Assembly: GCA_006212115.1 (NCBI GenBank)
Contig: PDUK01000017.1
Coordinates: forward strand, 1-47,355
Direction: 5' to 3'
From: Thalassolituus sp.
Lineage (GTDB): Bacteria > Pseudomonadota > Gammaproteobacteria > Pseudomonadales > Oceanobacteraceae
Length of the DNA stretch: 47,355 nt
A program made the position numbers and the translations under genes. Shown here in pieces: positions 35,652 through 44,839 of this stretch (its first letter is position 1; each line of letters starts with the position of its first letter). The notes beneath the pieces are model-generated. The model ran no database searches, was not told the DNA's origin, and saw only the letters and a list, made by a program, of their open reading frames with translations.

Positions 35652-35993
35652 ATGTCCGACTCATGGAAGCCAGTAAGCTACGTCCAACTCATTTCCCTAC
35701 TGACACACAATGAAAGCCAGCTCGAAGAGACAGCGCTTTTGACCTGGCATGCCATTCGACTGCCTGCAGCAGAACTCTGGCAACAACACCCCTGGGGTAA
35801 CGAAGGGTGCGGTTTCTGGGTAGTCGCGGTTGCCGGACGTCATTGTCTTTATTACAACGACATCACCGAGGGCTTCGCCATCGGCCATTTCGATCGCTGG
35901 GGCCACATCAACAATTACCAGAAGTCCGACAGTTCCCTGAACACCGCACTCAGTAAGTTACTTCAGCCCGCTGCAATTGAGGCGACCGCGTAA
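35652..35993 (+). CDS. Small conserved-looking protein of unknown function
   Basis: I do not recognise a family. The 113-residue protein has no signal peptide or membrane helix. It is rich in Trp and aromatic residues (LWQQHPWGNEGCGFWVVAVAGRHCLYYND, then GFAIGHFDRWGHINNYQ), suggesting a compact beta-rich cytoplasmic domain. The ATG at 35652 has GGAGG 8 bases upstream; an in-frame ATG at 35637 overlaps that site. It stands alone between the glyA terminator and the first PF10118 gene. Confidence 0.75.
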   Translation: MSDSWKPVSYVQLISLLTHNESQLEETALLTWHAIRLPAAELWQQHPWGNEGCGFWVVAVAGRHCLYYNDITEGFAIGHFDRWGHINNYQKSDSSLNTALSKLLQPAAIEATA

Positions 35994-36197
35994 TATTCCC
36001 TGGCCCCGCCAGCGGCAGCTGACTGAGCATAAAATAAGAACGTCAGGCCAAAGCGAACTGACAGGTTGACTAGTTTTCACTGATTGTTGCCCGCTCGCGA
36101 CGTTCAGAGCCGACATAACTTCTTCTACATTGTTAGTCATCGCGCAGGAATAACGATGCGCGCCTACTACAACGCTGAAGATATGAGGCAACTTAGT

Positions 36198-37097
36198 ATG
36201 ACAACCATGACACAGAATCAGGGGTCACGACGCATCACCGCTGGCGAGCGAGCAGGTATTCCGCCCCGCCGCATGGATTTTGACTTTCCTGCTGAAACAA
36301 CCAAGTACTGGTATGGCAACAGCGCCTTTCTGACGACCTTCTGGGTCACCCTCTCCGCTCTGTTTCCCGAGGGCGAAACCTTCTTCGTCGACAGTGTGAA
36401 GAACTTCCGTAAGGATCTGAAAGATCCAAAACTAAAAGACGAAGTCTCAGGCTTTATCGGGCAAGAAGCGCTACACAGTAAAGAACACGAAGCCTTCAAT
36501 GATATGGCGGAGAAGCACGGCCTTCCGGTATTGGCACTGGATAAAGAGCTGGGTGTGTTGTTTAAGTGGATACGAAAGTATGTACCGAAGAAGACCCAAC
36601 TGGCTCTGACGGTGGCTCTTGAACACTACACCGCCATCATCGCAGAGCAATTACTGCGGGAAAACTTCCATCAGGAGATGTTCCGGGACCGAGAGGCCCT
36701 GAAACTCTGGATGTGGCATGCACTGGAAGAAAACGAGCACAAAACAGTGGCCTATGACGTCTACGAACAGGTTGGCGGTGGTTACTTTAACCGGGTAGCC
36801 ACCATGCTGATTGGCACGTTGGTCTTCGCCGTTGTCGTCGGCAGCGGACATCTGCGCCTACTGAAAGCGGATGGCCAGCTTTTCAAATGGAAGGACAACT
36901 GGCGTGGACTCAAATTCCTATGGGGTTGGAAAGGCCTGTTCCCAAGACTCGCCCGCCAATACTTCGATTTCTATCGCCCCAGCTTCCATCCAAACGATCA
37001 CGACACGGTCGCTCTGCTCGAAGAATGGCGCCAGCGTATGCTGAATGAGGGCGGTTTGCTCGCTGAACAAACATACAGCAAAGCACGCAACGCCTGA
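36198..37097 (+). CDS. PF10118 predicted metal-dependent hydrolase, copy 1
   Basis: The 299-residue protein has the motifs of the Metal_hydrol family: GERAGIPPRRMDF near the N-terminus, LFPEGETFFVDSVKNF, GQEALHSKEHEAFN, ALEHYTAIIAEQLL and ALEENEHKTVAYDVY. The Glu/His clusters (E..H..EH, E.H, EENEH) look like a ferritin-like di-iron site. A hydrophobic stretch at about 212-232 (MLIGTLVFAVVVGSGH) suggests membrane contact. The reaction is not established. The start at 36198 has GAGG 10 bases upstream; an ATG at 36183 is possible. The next gene is a close paralogue in the same direction. Confidence 0.88.
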   Translation: MTTMTQNQGSRRITAGERAGIPPRRMDFDFPAETTKYWYGNSAFLTTFWVTLSALFPEGETFFVDSVKNFRKDLKDPKLKDEVSGFIGQEALHSKEHEAFNDMAEKHGLPVLALDKELGVLFKWIRKYVPKKTQLALTVALEHYTAIIAEQLLRENFHQEMFRDREALKLWMWHALEENEHKTVAYDVYEQVGGGYFNRVATMLIGTLVFAVVVGSGHLRLLKADGQLFKWKDNWRGLKFLWGWKGLFPRLARQYFDFYRPSFHPNDHDTVALLEEWRQRMLNEGGLLAEQTYSKARNA

Positions 37098-37439
37098 CTT
37101 TTTTACCTATTTCTGTGCCTCCAACAAGCGGTTGGTGGCACAGAAAACCTTCTAAATATCGTAAATCACCCCTCTCTCGATTTTGCCTTTGGCAAAGAAA
37201 CACCCCCCTGTATTTTCGCAAAACGCCCTTGTAATGACCGAAAATCACCGCCCAAACGTAACCTAGACACCTGTTTAACAATCAACAAAGGTGAATCCCG
37301 CCACAACTTACACAAGCTTGTCTTTTAGACACCCGCTGCCACCCGTACAATTTGGCATAGAGATACCTTCAACTGGAAACTCTGCATACGTCTAATAGTC
37401 TTAACGTCACTAATAATTCTTACAACACAGGTGTATCGT
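37098..37439 (+). other. Intergenic region between the two PF10118 paralogues
   Basis: 342 bp without a gene. It contains the long inverted repeat at 37110-37146, a small TTTGCC/GGCAAA hairpin (37182-37196) and an AT-rich stretch before the second gene, which probably holds that gene's promoter. The length and the hairpin suggest the two paralogues are transcribed separately. Confidence 0.5.
37110..37146. repeat. 16-bp inverted repeat after PF10118 copy 1
   Basis: TTTCTGTGCC-T-CCAAC and GTTGG-T-GGCACAGAAA pair over 15 of 16 positions around a 5-base loop AAGCG. It begins 12 bp after the stop codon. No T run follows on the plus strand, so it is terminator-like but not canonical. Confidence 0.6.
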
Positions 37440-38360
37440 ATGACGACCACAGCAACCGCGACAGAACCAACACGCAAAGTACGCATGACCGCAGGCGAGC
37501 GCGCCGGTATCCCGCCGCGCCGTATGGACTTCGAATTTTCCGAAGACACCAAGCGCTACTGGTACGCTGATAATTCGTTCCTGACGACTTTCTGGACAAC
37601 CTTGTCTTCTTTGTTCCCAGAAGGCGAAACCTTCTTCGTTGATTCAGTTAAAAACTATCGTCACGAGATCAAAGACCAACTGCTGAAAGATCAGGTATCT
37701 GGCTTTATTGGTCAGGAAGCGATGCACTCGAAAGAGCACGCTGCTTTCAATGATCTGGCAGAGAAACACGGTATGCCAGCTAACCAGCTGGACAAAGAAC
37801 TGGGCTGGTTGTTCAAAATCGGCCGTAAGGTTCTGCCTAAGAAGCTGCAGCTTGCCATCACGGTTGCTCTGGAGCACTACACTGCGATTCTTGCGGAGCA
37901 GCTGCTGCGCGACGAGCGCCACCAGGACAACATCCAGGATAAAGACGCCCTGAAATTGTGGATGTGGCACGCACTGGAAGAAAACGAGCACAAAATCGTT
38001 GCTTATGATGTGTATGAAACCATTGGTGGCGGCTACTTCACTCGTGTATTCGCTATGCTGGTGTCGACTATTTTCTTCTTCGCTATCGTTGGTCAGGGTC
38101 ACATTCGTCTGATGTGGGCGGACCGTAGCCTGTTTAACATGAAGCACAACCTGAAGGGCCTGTGGTTCCTGTGGGGCTGGAAGGGTCTGTTCCCTCAGCT
38201 GTTCTTCAAGTTCATGGATTACTTCCGTCCGGGCTTCCACCCGAACGACCACGATACGGTTCAGCTGCTGGATGACTGGCGTGAAAAGATGCTGCAGGAC
38301 GGCGGTATGCTGGCTGACCAGATCAAAAACCCATCTCACGTTCGTACCAGCGCAGCTTAA
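37440..38360 (+). CDS. PF10118 predicted metal-dependent hydrolase, copy 2
   Basis: The 306-residue protein is collinear with its upstream neighbour over nearly its whole length and matches it at well over half of positions by eye: GERAGIPPRRMDFEF, LFPEGETFFVDSVKNY, GQEAMHSKEHAAFNDLAEKHG, ALEHYTAILAEQLL, ALEENEHKIVAYDVYE and the WGWKGLFPQLF...FHPNDHDTVQLL ending. All Glu/His positions of the presumed di-iron centre are kept in both. Codon use is richer in ribosomal-type codons (CTG, CGT, GGT, AAC) than in copy 1, hinting at higher expression. The start at 37440 has AGGTG upstream. A strong terminator follows. Confidence 0.88.
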   Translation: MTTTATATEPTRKVRMTAGERAGIPPRRMDFEFSEDTKRYWYADNSFLTTFWTTLSSLFPEGETFFVDSVKNYRHEIKDQLLKDQVSGFIGQEAMHSKEHAAFNDLAEKHGMPANQLDKELGWLFKIGRKVLPKKLQLAITVALEHYTAILAEQLLRDERHQDNIQDKDALKLWMWHALEENEHKIVAYDVYETIGGGYFTRVFAMLVSTIFFFAIVGQGHIRLMWADRSLFNMKHNLKGLWFLWGWKGLFPQLFFKFMDYFRPGFHPNDHDTVQLLDDWREKMLQDGGMLADQIKNPSHVRTSAA

Positions 38361-38408
38361 TACGCACTGTGATGATAAGAGATCTGTAAAAAGTCGGATC
38401 TCAACCAG

Positions 38409-38436
38409 AAAGGGCCGCTCTGTGCGGCCCTTTTTT
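38409..38436 (+). terminator. Intrinsic terminator after PF10118 copy 2
   Basis: AAAGGGCCGC and GCGGCCCTTT pair over 10 bp with a TCTGT loop, followed by a T run to 38436. Confidence 0.94.
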
Positions 38437-38510
38437 ATTGCCGCTCTGGTCGAACCTGAGTACCATTGCGCTCAGTTTTTATCCGATCTACTTACGGACT
38501 GCTCTTTAAT

Positions 38511-38993
38511 ATGCACTGCCCTTTCTGCGCACATCCAGAAACCAAAGTCATCGACTCACGTCTGGTCGCCGATGGCGAACAGATTCGTCGTCGCAGAGAG
38601 TGCACGTCCTGTGGTGAACGCTACACCACATTCGAAACCGCCGAACTGGTCATGCCTAAAGTCATTAAGCAGGACGGTACGCGCGAACCCTTCAACGAAG
38701 AAAAACTCCGCCTTGGCATTCAGCGCGCTCTGGAGAAACGTCCAGTCAGCGTAGAGTCAATCGAAGCAGCGCTCACTCATATCAAGCAAAAGCTACGAGC
38801 AACCGGTGAACGGGAAGTACCGAGCCGCATGGTCGGTGAATGGGTTATGGAGGAGCTGCGGTCACTCGACGAAGTGGCCTTCGTTCGCTTTGCCTCTGTC
38901 TACCGAAGCTTTAAAGATCTGGACGAATTCCGGGCCGAAATTGAGCGCATGAGCGTTCAGGCTTCAGTGCCGGACGAGGAATCCAGCCAATGA
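38511..38993 (+). CDS. nrdR: Transcriptional repressor NrdR
   Basis: NrdR represses ribonucleotide reductase operons when its ATP-cone binds dATP with ATP. The 160-residue protein has the zinc ribbon C3-x2-C6 ... C31-x2-C34 ([18 protein letters not shown]) and the ATP-cone [20 protein letters not shown]. The start MHCPFC is invariant in the family although the ribosome site is poor. Its stop overlaps the ribD start (ATGA), and the order nrdR-ribD-ribE-ribBA-ribH-nusB-thiL is the common gammaproteobacterial operon. Confidence 0.97.
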   Translation: MHCPFCAHPETKVIDSRLVADGEQIRRRRECTSCGERYTTFETAELVMPKVIKQDGTREPFNEEKLRLGIQRALEKRPVSVESIEAALTHIKQKLRATGEREVPSRMVGEWVMEELRSLDEVAFVRFASVYRSFKDLDEFRAEIERMSVQASVPDEESSQ

Positions 38994-40129
38994 GTGTTGC
39001 CACAGTGGCAGACCGTCAATGGATGGCGGCGGCACTGAAACTTGCAGCACAAGGAATGTACTCCACCAGCCCCAATCCAAGAGTGGGTTGCATACTGGTC
39101 AAAGACGGTGAAGCCATCGGCGAGGGCTGGCACCAGAAGGCTGGCGAACCTCATGCAGAAGTTCTGGCCCTGAGAGCAGCGGGCGACAACGCTCGTGGTG
39201 CAACCGCCTACGTCACACTGGAACCGTGCAGTCACTATGGTCGCACGCCACCTTGCGCTGAAGGCCTTGTTAAAGCGGGCGTCAGCCGCGTCGTTGCCGC
39301 CGTATGCGACCCTAATCCGGACGTTGCTGGCCGTGGTTTCCAGATGCTTCGGGAAGCGGGCATAGAAGTCGTTGAAAGCTGCCTGGAAGATCAGGCTACC
39401 GCCATCAACGAGGGCTTTATGAAACGCATGCGAACGGGACTTCCTCTGGTGCGTATGAAGTTAGCGATGAGCCTGGATGGCCGCACCGCCATGGCCTCTG
39501 GCCAGAGCCAGTGGATCACTGGCCCGGAAGCCCGTCGTGATGTACAGCGCTTACGCGCGCAGAGCTGCGCCGTCATAACAGGCGCAGACAGCGTATTGAT
39601 CGACAACCCCTCTATGACGGTCAGGGCTGAAGAAGCCGGGCTCACCATTCCTGCAGATCTGCAGCGTCAGCCCCTTCGTGTCATTGTCGACGGCGAGCAT
39701 CGTGTTAACGCCTCAGCAAATATTTTTGCTCAGGCCGGTGACATTCTGATTGCCAGTAGAACAACCCCTACTAAGCCGGTGGAGCGAGACGCCGACTCAG
39801 GCAATCTGACCTATTGGGCCGGCGAGAAAAGTGATCGCACAGACCTCTCAGGTCTGTTGCGTCATCTTGCGGAGCAGGGTCATAACGAGATACTGGTGGA
39901 AAGTGGTGCTCAACTGGCTGGGGCCTTCGTAAGAGCAGGCTTGGTCGATGAACTTATCGTATACTGCGCGCCAACGATACTCGGAAGCGACGCTCGTCCC
40001 CTGCTATCATTGCCTATAGGCGATATGGCAGCACAAATTCGCTGGCGGTGGCAGGACGTACGCATGGTCGGTAACGACCTGCGCCTGACAATGCGCCCTG
40101 AATTACAATCCTCACCAGATAAGGCCTGA
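38990..40129 (+). CDS. ribD: Bifunctional diaminohydroxyphosphoribosylaminopyrimidine deaminase / reductase RibD
   Basis: RibD carries out the second and third steps of riboflavin synthesis. The N-terminal deaminase has the zinc site H55-A-E57 with C80 and C89 ([19 protein letters not shown]). The C-terminal NADPH-dependent reductase spans about 150-370 ([35 protein letters not shown]). The 379 residues are the full bifunctional length. It is translationally coupled to nrdR through the ATGA overlap. Confidence 0.97.
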   Translation: MSVATVADRQWMAAALKLAAQGMYSTSPNPRVGCILVKDGEAIGEGWHQKAGEPHAEVLALRAAGDNARGATAYVTLEPCSHYGRTPPCAEGLVKAGVSRVVAAVCDPNPDVAGRGFQMLREAGIEVVESCLEDQATAINEGFMKRMRTGLPLVRMKLAMSLDGRTAMASGQSQWITGPEARRDVQRLRAQSCAVITGADSVLIDNPSMTVRAEEAGLTIPADLQRQPLRVIVDGEHRVNASANIFAQAGDILIASRTTPTKPVERDADSGNLTYWAGEKSDRTDLSGLLRHLAEQGHNEILVESGAQLAGAFVRAGLVDELIVYCAPTILGSDARPLLSLPIGDMAAQIRWRWQDVRMVGNDLRLTMRPELQSSPDKA

Positions 40130-40130
40130 C

Positions 40131-40781
40131 GTGTTTACCGGTATTATTGAAGCAGTCGGAAGTATCAGCAGCGCACGCACTGAACAGGGCGACGTACGTC
40201 TGCGTATCCATACCGGAACCCTCGACCTTAACGACGTAAAACTGGGTGACAGCATCGCCACCAACGGAGTCTGCCTGACGGTTGTTACATGTCACGGCGA
40301 TGGTTTCGAAGCCGATGTATCTCGGGAGTCTCTGGCACACACCCGCATTGGTCAGTGGTCTGCGGGGACACGCGTTAACCTGGAAAAAGCCATGCTGCCG
40401 ACGACCCGTATGGGCGGCCATATCGTCAGTGGTCATGTCGACGGTGTAGGTACCATTCGTAAACGCGAAGCGGACGCCCGTTCGATTCGCTTTGATGTCG
40501 AAGTACCCGCTGAATTACGACGTTATATCGCAGCGAGAGGCTCGGTCACAGTAGATGGCGTCAGCCTGACCACGAACGCTCTGACTGCGACAGGATTCAG
40601 TTTGAATATCGTGCCTCATACGGCACAGGAAACGACGTTAGCCGATTTGCAGGCTGGCGCAGAGGTGCACCTGGAGGTCGACGTCATCGCGCGCTACCTC
40701 GAACAGTTACTGGGGCACACCCAAGATCAGAAAAGTCAGATCACACCAGCATTTCTTGCTGAAAATGGCTTTTGGAAATAA
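40131..40781 (+). CDS. ribE: Riboflavin synthase, alpha chain
   Basis: The enzyme dismutates two 6,7-dimethyl-8-ribityllumazine molecules to riboflavin. The 216-residue protein has two lumazine-binding repeats: the first starts MFTGIIEAVGSI, the second GHIVSGHVDGVGTI. The catalytic TNGVCLTV and VDGVSLTTN segments correspond in the two halves. It starts with GTG immediately after the ribD stop; MFTGIIE is the universal start of the family. Confidence 0.96.
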   Translation: MFTGIIEAVGSISSARTEQGDVRLRIHTGTLDLNDVKLGDSIATNGVCLTVVTCHGDGFEADVSRESLAHTRIGQWSAGTRVNLEKAMLPTTRMGGHIVSGHVDGVGTIRKREADARSIRFDVEVPAELRRYIAARGSVTVDGVSLTTNALTATGFSLNIVPHTAQETTLADLQAGAEVHLEVDVIARYLEQLLGHTQDQKSQITPAFLAENGFWK

Positions 40782-40793
40782 GCGGGAATTATT

Positions 40794-41909
40794 ATGGCTC
40801 TGAACAGCATCGAAGAAATTATCGCCGACATCCGCGACGGTAAAATGGTCATTCTGATGGATGATGAAGACCGTGAAAATGAAGGCGACATTATTGTTGC
40901 CTCTGAAAAAGTAACGCCGGACATTATTAATTTTATGGCCACGGAGGCGCGTGGTCTTATTTGCCTGACACTGACCGGTGAGCGTTGTGACTACCTCGGT
41001 CTGCCTTCGATGGTCGCAGGCAACGGCGCTAAGTTTTCTACGCCATTTACCGTATCGGTTGAAGCAGCAGAAGGCGTCACGACAGGTATTTCGGCAGCGG
41101 ATCGCGCGACGACGATTCTGGCTGCCGTGAATCCCATGGGCAAACCAGAAGATATCGTGCAGCCGGGGCATATTTTCCCGCTACGTGCCCGTCCGGGTGG
41201 TGTTCTTAGCCGTGCCGGTCACACTGAAGCCGGTTGTGATCTCGCGCGCCTTGCGGGTCTGATTCCTTCGGCGGCGATTGTCGAAGTCATGAACGCCGAC
41301 GGCACCATGGCGCGTCGTCCTGATCTCGAAGTGTTTGCTGAAAAGCACGGTCTGAAAATCGGCACCATTGCCGATTTAATTCAGTACCGTATGACCAATG
41401 AAAAGACCATCGAGGTCATTTCTGAAGACAAAGCGCACACCGAATTTGGTGACTTCAATCTGGTCACCTTTAAAGACACGATCCAGAACGAAACGCACCT
41501 TGCTCTGACCATGGGTGACATCGATCCGGAAGAACCGACTCTGGTGCGCGTTCAGACCAACAACATGATTCGTGATGTGCTTGGCCTGCGCTCTTGTGAG
41601 TCAGGCAGCTGGTCGTCAACGGCCGCCCTTGAGCGTATCGCAAAAGAAGGAAAAGGCGTGCTGGTTCTGCTGTCTGCAGACCAGAAAGAAAATGTCAGCG
41701 CATCACTGGATCACTTTTTTGGTCGCACGCGTCCAATGCGCAGCCCGAATACCGACAGCAGCGGCGCCTTCCTCACCATTGGTACAGGCTCCCAGATACT
41801 GCGTGAGTTGAATATCCGCAAAATGCGTTTGCTCAGCTCTGAAATGAAATACAGCGGCATCTCTGGTTTCGATCTCGAAATCACAGAATACCTGCCATTC
41901 AGCGAATAA
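40794..41909 (+). CDS. ribBA: 3,4-dihydroxy-2-butanone 4-phosphate synthase with degenerate GTP cyclohydrolase II domain
   Basis: The N-terminal RibB half (about 1-205) is intact: [43 protein letters not shown]. The C-terminal half (206-371) is collinear with RibA but has lost the zinc cysteines. Where RibA has C-x10-C-x-C around SLRCDCG, this protein reads [20 protein letters not shown], with a single Cys near 267. So the butanone-phosphate synthase should work and the GTP cyclohydrolase II should not. Such RibBA-like fusions (RibBX type) are known in proteobacteria, where a true RibA is encoded elsewhere. Confidence 0.95.
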   Translation: MALNSIEEIIADIRDGKMVILMDDEDRENEGDIIVASEKVTPDIINFMATEARGLICLTLTGERCDYLGLPSMVAGNGAKFSTPFTVSVEAAEGVTTGISAADRATTILAAVNPMGKPEDIVQPGHIFPLRARPGGVLSRAGHTEAGCDLARLAGLIPSAAIVEVMNADGTMARRPDLEVFAEKHGLKIGTIADLIQYRMTNEKTIEVISEDKAHTEFGDFNLVTFKDTIQNETHLALTMGDIDPEEPTLVRVQTNNMIRDVLGLRSCESGSWSSTAALERIAKEGKGVLVLLSADQKENVSASLDHFFGRTRPMRSPNTDSSGAFLTIGTGSQILRELNIRKMRLLSSEMKYSGISGFDLEITEYLPFSE

Positions 41910-41929
41910 TTGATCGACAGGAAATGAAC

Positions 41930-42406
41930 ATGAAAAACATACGTACAATCGAAGGGAATCTCACACCTAACGATGGTAAATACGCCATTGTTGTCGGCCG
42001 CTGGAACGCCTTTGTCGTAGAAAGCCTGCTGGAAGGTGCCGTGGACTCTTTGGTTCGCCACGGTGTTAAAGAAGACGATATCACCATCATCCGCGCACCG
42101 GGCGCTGTCGAGATTCCACTGGTGGTTAAAAAAGCAGCGGCTTCTGGTAAGTATGATGCCGTTATTGCTCTGGGTGCGGTCATCCGTGGTGGCACACCAC
42201 ACTTCGAATTCGTCGCTGGCGAATGTTCGAAAGGTCTGGCGTCGGTCATGATGGAATACGATATTCCTGTTGCCTTCGGCGTATTGACCGTCGACACCAT
42301 AGAACAAGCTATTGAACGCTCTGGTACCAAGGCTGGTAATAAGGGTGAAGAAGCAGCGATGTCCGCCTTTGAGATGGTGGCATTGTTGAAAGAAATGGAG
42401 GCCTGA
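41930..42406 (+). CDS. ribH: 6,7-dimethyl-8-ribityllumazine synthase
   Basis: RibH condenses 5-amino-6-ribitylaminouracil with 3,4-dihydroxy-2-butanone 4-phosphate. The protein of 158 residues (160 if the ATG at 41924 is used) has [30 protein letters not shown], the phosphate-binding [19 protein letters not shown] with the catalytic His, and [17 protein letters not shown]. The ribosome site AGGA is 7 bases before the ATG at 41930 and nearly touches the one at 41924. It lies 20 bp after ribBA. Confidence 0.97.
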   Translation: MKNIRTIEGNLTPNDGKYAIVVGRWNAFVVESLLEGAVDSLVRHGVKEDDITIIRAPGAVEIPLVVKKAAASGKYDAVIALGAVIRGGTPHFEFVAGECSKGLASVMMEYDIPVAFGVLTVDTIEQAIERSGTKAGNKGEEAAMSAFEMVALLKEMEA

Positions 42407-42410
42407 GGGA

Positions 42411-42872
42411 ATGTCCCGAGCGTCTGGTCATCAGAAATCAAGCCCAGCAGCACGCCGTAAAGCGCGCCGTTTCGCATTGCAGGCCCTGTATCAATGGCAA
42501 GTATCCGGCAGCGGTCTCGCTGATATCGAAGCCGAATTCCGTACCGACAACGATATGAGTAAAGTGGACGTCGAATACTTCCACGATATTCTTTACGGTG
42601 TTCCGAAAGAGAAAAGCCAGCTGGATGAAAAAATTCAGCCATTCCTGGATCGTCGCATCGACGAGCTCACTCCAGTCGAAATGGCGATTCTGCGTTTAGG
42701 CGCATTTGAAATGTGTCACCGTATCGATGTGCCCTACAAGGTCGTCATTAACGAGGCCATTGAACTCGCCAAAACCTTCGGCGCCACCGACGGCCACAAG
42801 TACGTGAATGGCGTACTGGATAAGCTGGCTCAACGTGAGCGTATGGTTGAAATCCGTGGCGGCAAAGGCTGA
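42411..42872 (+). CDS. nusB: Transcription antitermination protein NusB
   Basis: NusB, with NusE/S10, binds boxA RNA in rRNA antitermination. The 153-residue all-helical protein starts with the Arg-rich [20 protein letters not shown] and has [21 protein letters not shown] and [33 protein letters not shown], all NusB signatures. It starts 4 bp after the ribH stop. Confidence 0.97.
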   Translation: MSRASGHQKSSPAARRKARRFALQALYQWQVSGSGLADIEAEFRTDNDMSKVDVEYFHDILYGVPKEKSQLDEKIQPFLDRRIDELTPVEMAILRLGAFEMCHRIDVPYKVVINEAIELAKTFGATDGHKYVNGVLDKLAQRERMVEIRGGKG

Positions 42873-42875
42873 AGC

Positions 42876-43829
42876 TTGAGCCGTCCGTCTGAGTTTGATC
42901 TGATCCGTGACTGCTTCAGTAGCGGTTATCCAGCAGCAAATGATCTGCTGTTGGGGATCGGTGATGACTGCTCACTGATTCGTCCTCCTGCCGATATGGA
43001 ATTGGCACAAAGCATCGACACTCAGGTTGCCGGAGTGCACTTCCCCACAGATGCGCCGGGCAATTTAATCGCCAGCCGGGCATTACGCTGTGCAGTGAGC
43101 GATCTCGCCGCAATGGGAGCTGTTCCCCAAGGCTTCCACCTTGCGCTGACACTCAGCGACAACAACGAAGACTTTCTCCAGGACTTTGCCTCAGGCCTCA
43201 GGTTAACGGCAAACACCTTGGGAATACCGCTTCTTGGTGGAGACACAACCTATGGTAAACACCTTACGATCAGTGTGGCCGTTCAGGGCTGGTTACCACG
43301 TGGGCTGGGGCTACGACGGGATGCCGCCCGTGCCGGTCAGGATGTTTGGTTAACAGGCAAAGTTGGGGCTGCGGCTCTGGTCCTGGATGATATCCTTCGC
43401 GATCCTACCCGCGATGATCAAGAAACCGCGCCTTACTACCACCCCAGAGTACACCTCTCGTTTGGCCATTTGCTTCTCAGCCTCGCCACGTCGGCTATCG
43501 ATATCTCTGACGGTCTGATTCAGGACGCCAGACATATCGCTAATGCCTCAGGCGTCATCCTCAATTTGGATGCGACTGCCATTCCTACGGCCGTCTCACC
43601 GGAACATTCACGCTGGCGCGAGTGTCTGACCGGAGGTGATGACTACCAGTTGCTGTTTACGGCGCCGCAATCGGCGCGGGAACGCATAGAAGCATGCGCG
43701 CTGACAGCAGGTCTGAACCACTGCGCCCGCATTGGGCACGTCGAAGAAGGCGAGCCCGATGTCTGCGTCAGGAAAAACGGAGAGTTACTGATCTTCGAAC
43801 AGGAAGGTTATACCCACTTTAACCGCTAA
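42876..43829 (+). CDS. thiL: Thiamine-monophosphate kinase
   Basis: ThiL phosphorylates thiamine monophosphate to the active diphosphate. The 317-residue protein has SEFDLIRDCF at the N-terminus, GIGDDCSLI (Mg-ATP-binding aspartates), SDLAAMGA, LLGGDTTYG, DISDGLIQDARHIA and GGDDYQLLFT. It begins with TTG 3 bp after the nusB stop; no in-frame ATG exists before the conserved part. The usual next gene, pgpA, is absent here. Confidence 0.95.
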   Translation: MSRPSEFDLIRDCFSSGYPAANDLLLGIGDDCSLIRPPADMELAQSIDTQVAGVHFPTDAPGNLIASRALRCAVSDLAAMGAVPQGFHLALTLSDNNEDFLQDFASGLRLTANTLGIPLLGGDTTYGKHLTISVAVQGWLPRGLGLRRDAARAGQDVWLTGKVGAAALVLDDILRDPTRDDQETAPYYHPRVHLSFGHLLLSLATSAIDISDGLIQDARHIANASGVILNLDATAIPTAVSPEHSRWRECLTGGDDYQLLFTAPQSARERIEACALTAGLNHCARIGHVEEGEPDVCVRKNGELLIFEQEGYTHFNR

Positions 43830-43883
43830 CACACTGCCAAGGCGACAGAACCGATACGGTCACCGCTTTCAAGGATTGCCAAT

Positions 43884-44609
43884 ATGCCACACAGCACACG
43901 CCTCGCCGCATTCACTTGCGTACTACTTTTTTCTTTCTTAAATGTTGCTCCGGCTACCGCCCACGATGAGGTGGCGTATATCGATGTCAGTGGTGCAGGT
44001 GAGCTTGATGTATTCCCTGACTTTCTGACCCTTTCGCTGGAATTAAGCGCGACCGAAAAAGACGTCGTTGAGGCAAAGAACAAGGTAGATCGGGCATTTG
44101 CGCAGCTCTCAAAAGTCGCCCGTTCTCATGGTATTGAGGAGGACGACATCGAATCCGTACGCATTACCAATTATCCCCAGTGGGAGTATCAGGGTAATGG
44201 CAAGCGGGTCTTGGTAGGACACAGGGTTAATCGCCCTGTTTCGATCACTCTGCGCAACCTGGAGCACTACGGCCCACTCCTCGAGGATGTACTGACCGAC
44301 GAACGCTATCGCATTCAGAACACAACGTTAGGCTTCGACAAACCAGAAACCCATAAAAGCAAAGCCCGCCGCCTGGCCCTCCTTGATGCAAAAGCCAAGG
44401 CCGAAGAAATGGCCGCCACGTTAGGTCAGAAAATCACAGGGGTGTTGTGGATTCAGGAACAGGCCGGACATTTCCCGCAACCGATGGCCATGCTGGAAAG
44501 CGCCCCGATGATGCGATCGGCCAAAGCCGACGCTGGTAGCGGTATGACAATCCAGGAACAAACTATTAATCAAACCGTACAGGTTCGCTTTGCAATGGAA
44601 GAAGACTGA
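43884..44609 (+). CDS. Exported SIMPL-domain (DUF541) protein
   Basis: The 241-residue protein has a Sec signal peptide (MPHSTRLAAFTCVLLFSFLN...APATA|H) and a DUF541/SIMPL domain: IDVSGAGELDVFPDFLTLSLELS at the start, then SKARRLALLDAKAKAEEMAATLG and a C-terminal QTINQTVQVRFAME strand. Members are periplasmic, form oligomers and are linked to stress tolerance, but without a defined activity. AAGGA lies 9 bases before the ATG. It is followed closely by DUF1653 and YbaK genes, probably in one unit. Confidence 0.9.
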   Translation: MPHSTRLAAFTCVLLFSFLNVAPATAHDEVAYIDVSGAGELDVFPDFLTLSLELSATEKDVVEAKNKVDRAFAQLSKVARSHGIEEDDIESVRITNYPQWEYQGNGKRVLVGHRVNRPVSITLRNLEHYGPLLEDVLTDERYRIQNTTLGFDKPETHKSKARRLALLDAKAKAEEMAATLGQKITGVLWIQEQAGHFPQPMAMLESAPMMRSAKADAGSGMTIQEQTINQTVQVRFAMEED

Positions 44610-44611
44610 CC

Positions 44612-44839
44612 ATGACACAGGCTGCGATCAACCCCGGACGTTACCGCCATTACAAAGGTCAGGAATACGAAGTATTCGGACTGGTACGCCACAGTGAAAC
44701 TGAAGAGTGGTTAGTGCACTACCGAACCCTCTACGGCGACTTCAGCCACTGGGTCAGACCTCTGACTATGTTTACAGAAGACGTTGAAACCCCAGATGGC
44801 CCTCAACCGCGCTTCCGCTACTTAGGGCCGATGGAATGA
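44612..44839 (+). CDS. DUF1653 protein
   Basis: The 75-residue protein has the DUF1653 layout: GRYRHYKGQEYEVFGLVRHSETEEWLVHYRTLYGD, then a W-rich beta segment and FRYLGP at the end. Function is unknown. It starts 2 bp after the SIMPL-gene stop, and its own stop overlaps the next start (ATGA), so all three are probably translated together. Confidence 0.9.
   Translation: MTQAAINPGRYRHYKGQEYEVFGLVRHSETEEWLVHYRTLYGDFSHWVRPLTMFTEDVETPDGPQPRFRYLGPME

Noticed and set aside
37098..37439. Riboswitch or small RNA gene between the PF10118 paralogues
   Set aside because: Hairpins exist, but no known aptamer core and no clear promoter-terminator unit could be read.
40682..40794. FMN riboswitch before ribBA or elsewhere in the rib operon
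   Set aside because: Intergenic gaps are only 1-20 bp and contain no RFN-element motifs.
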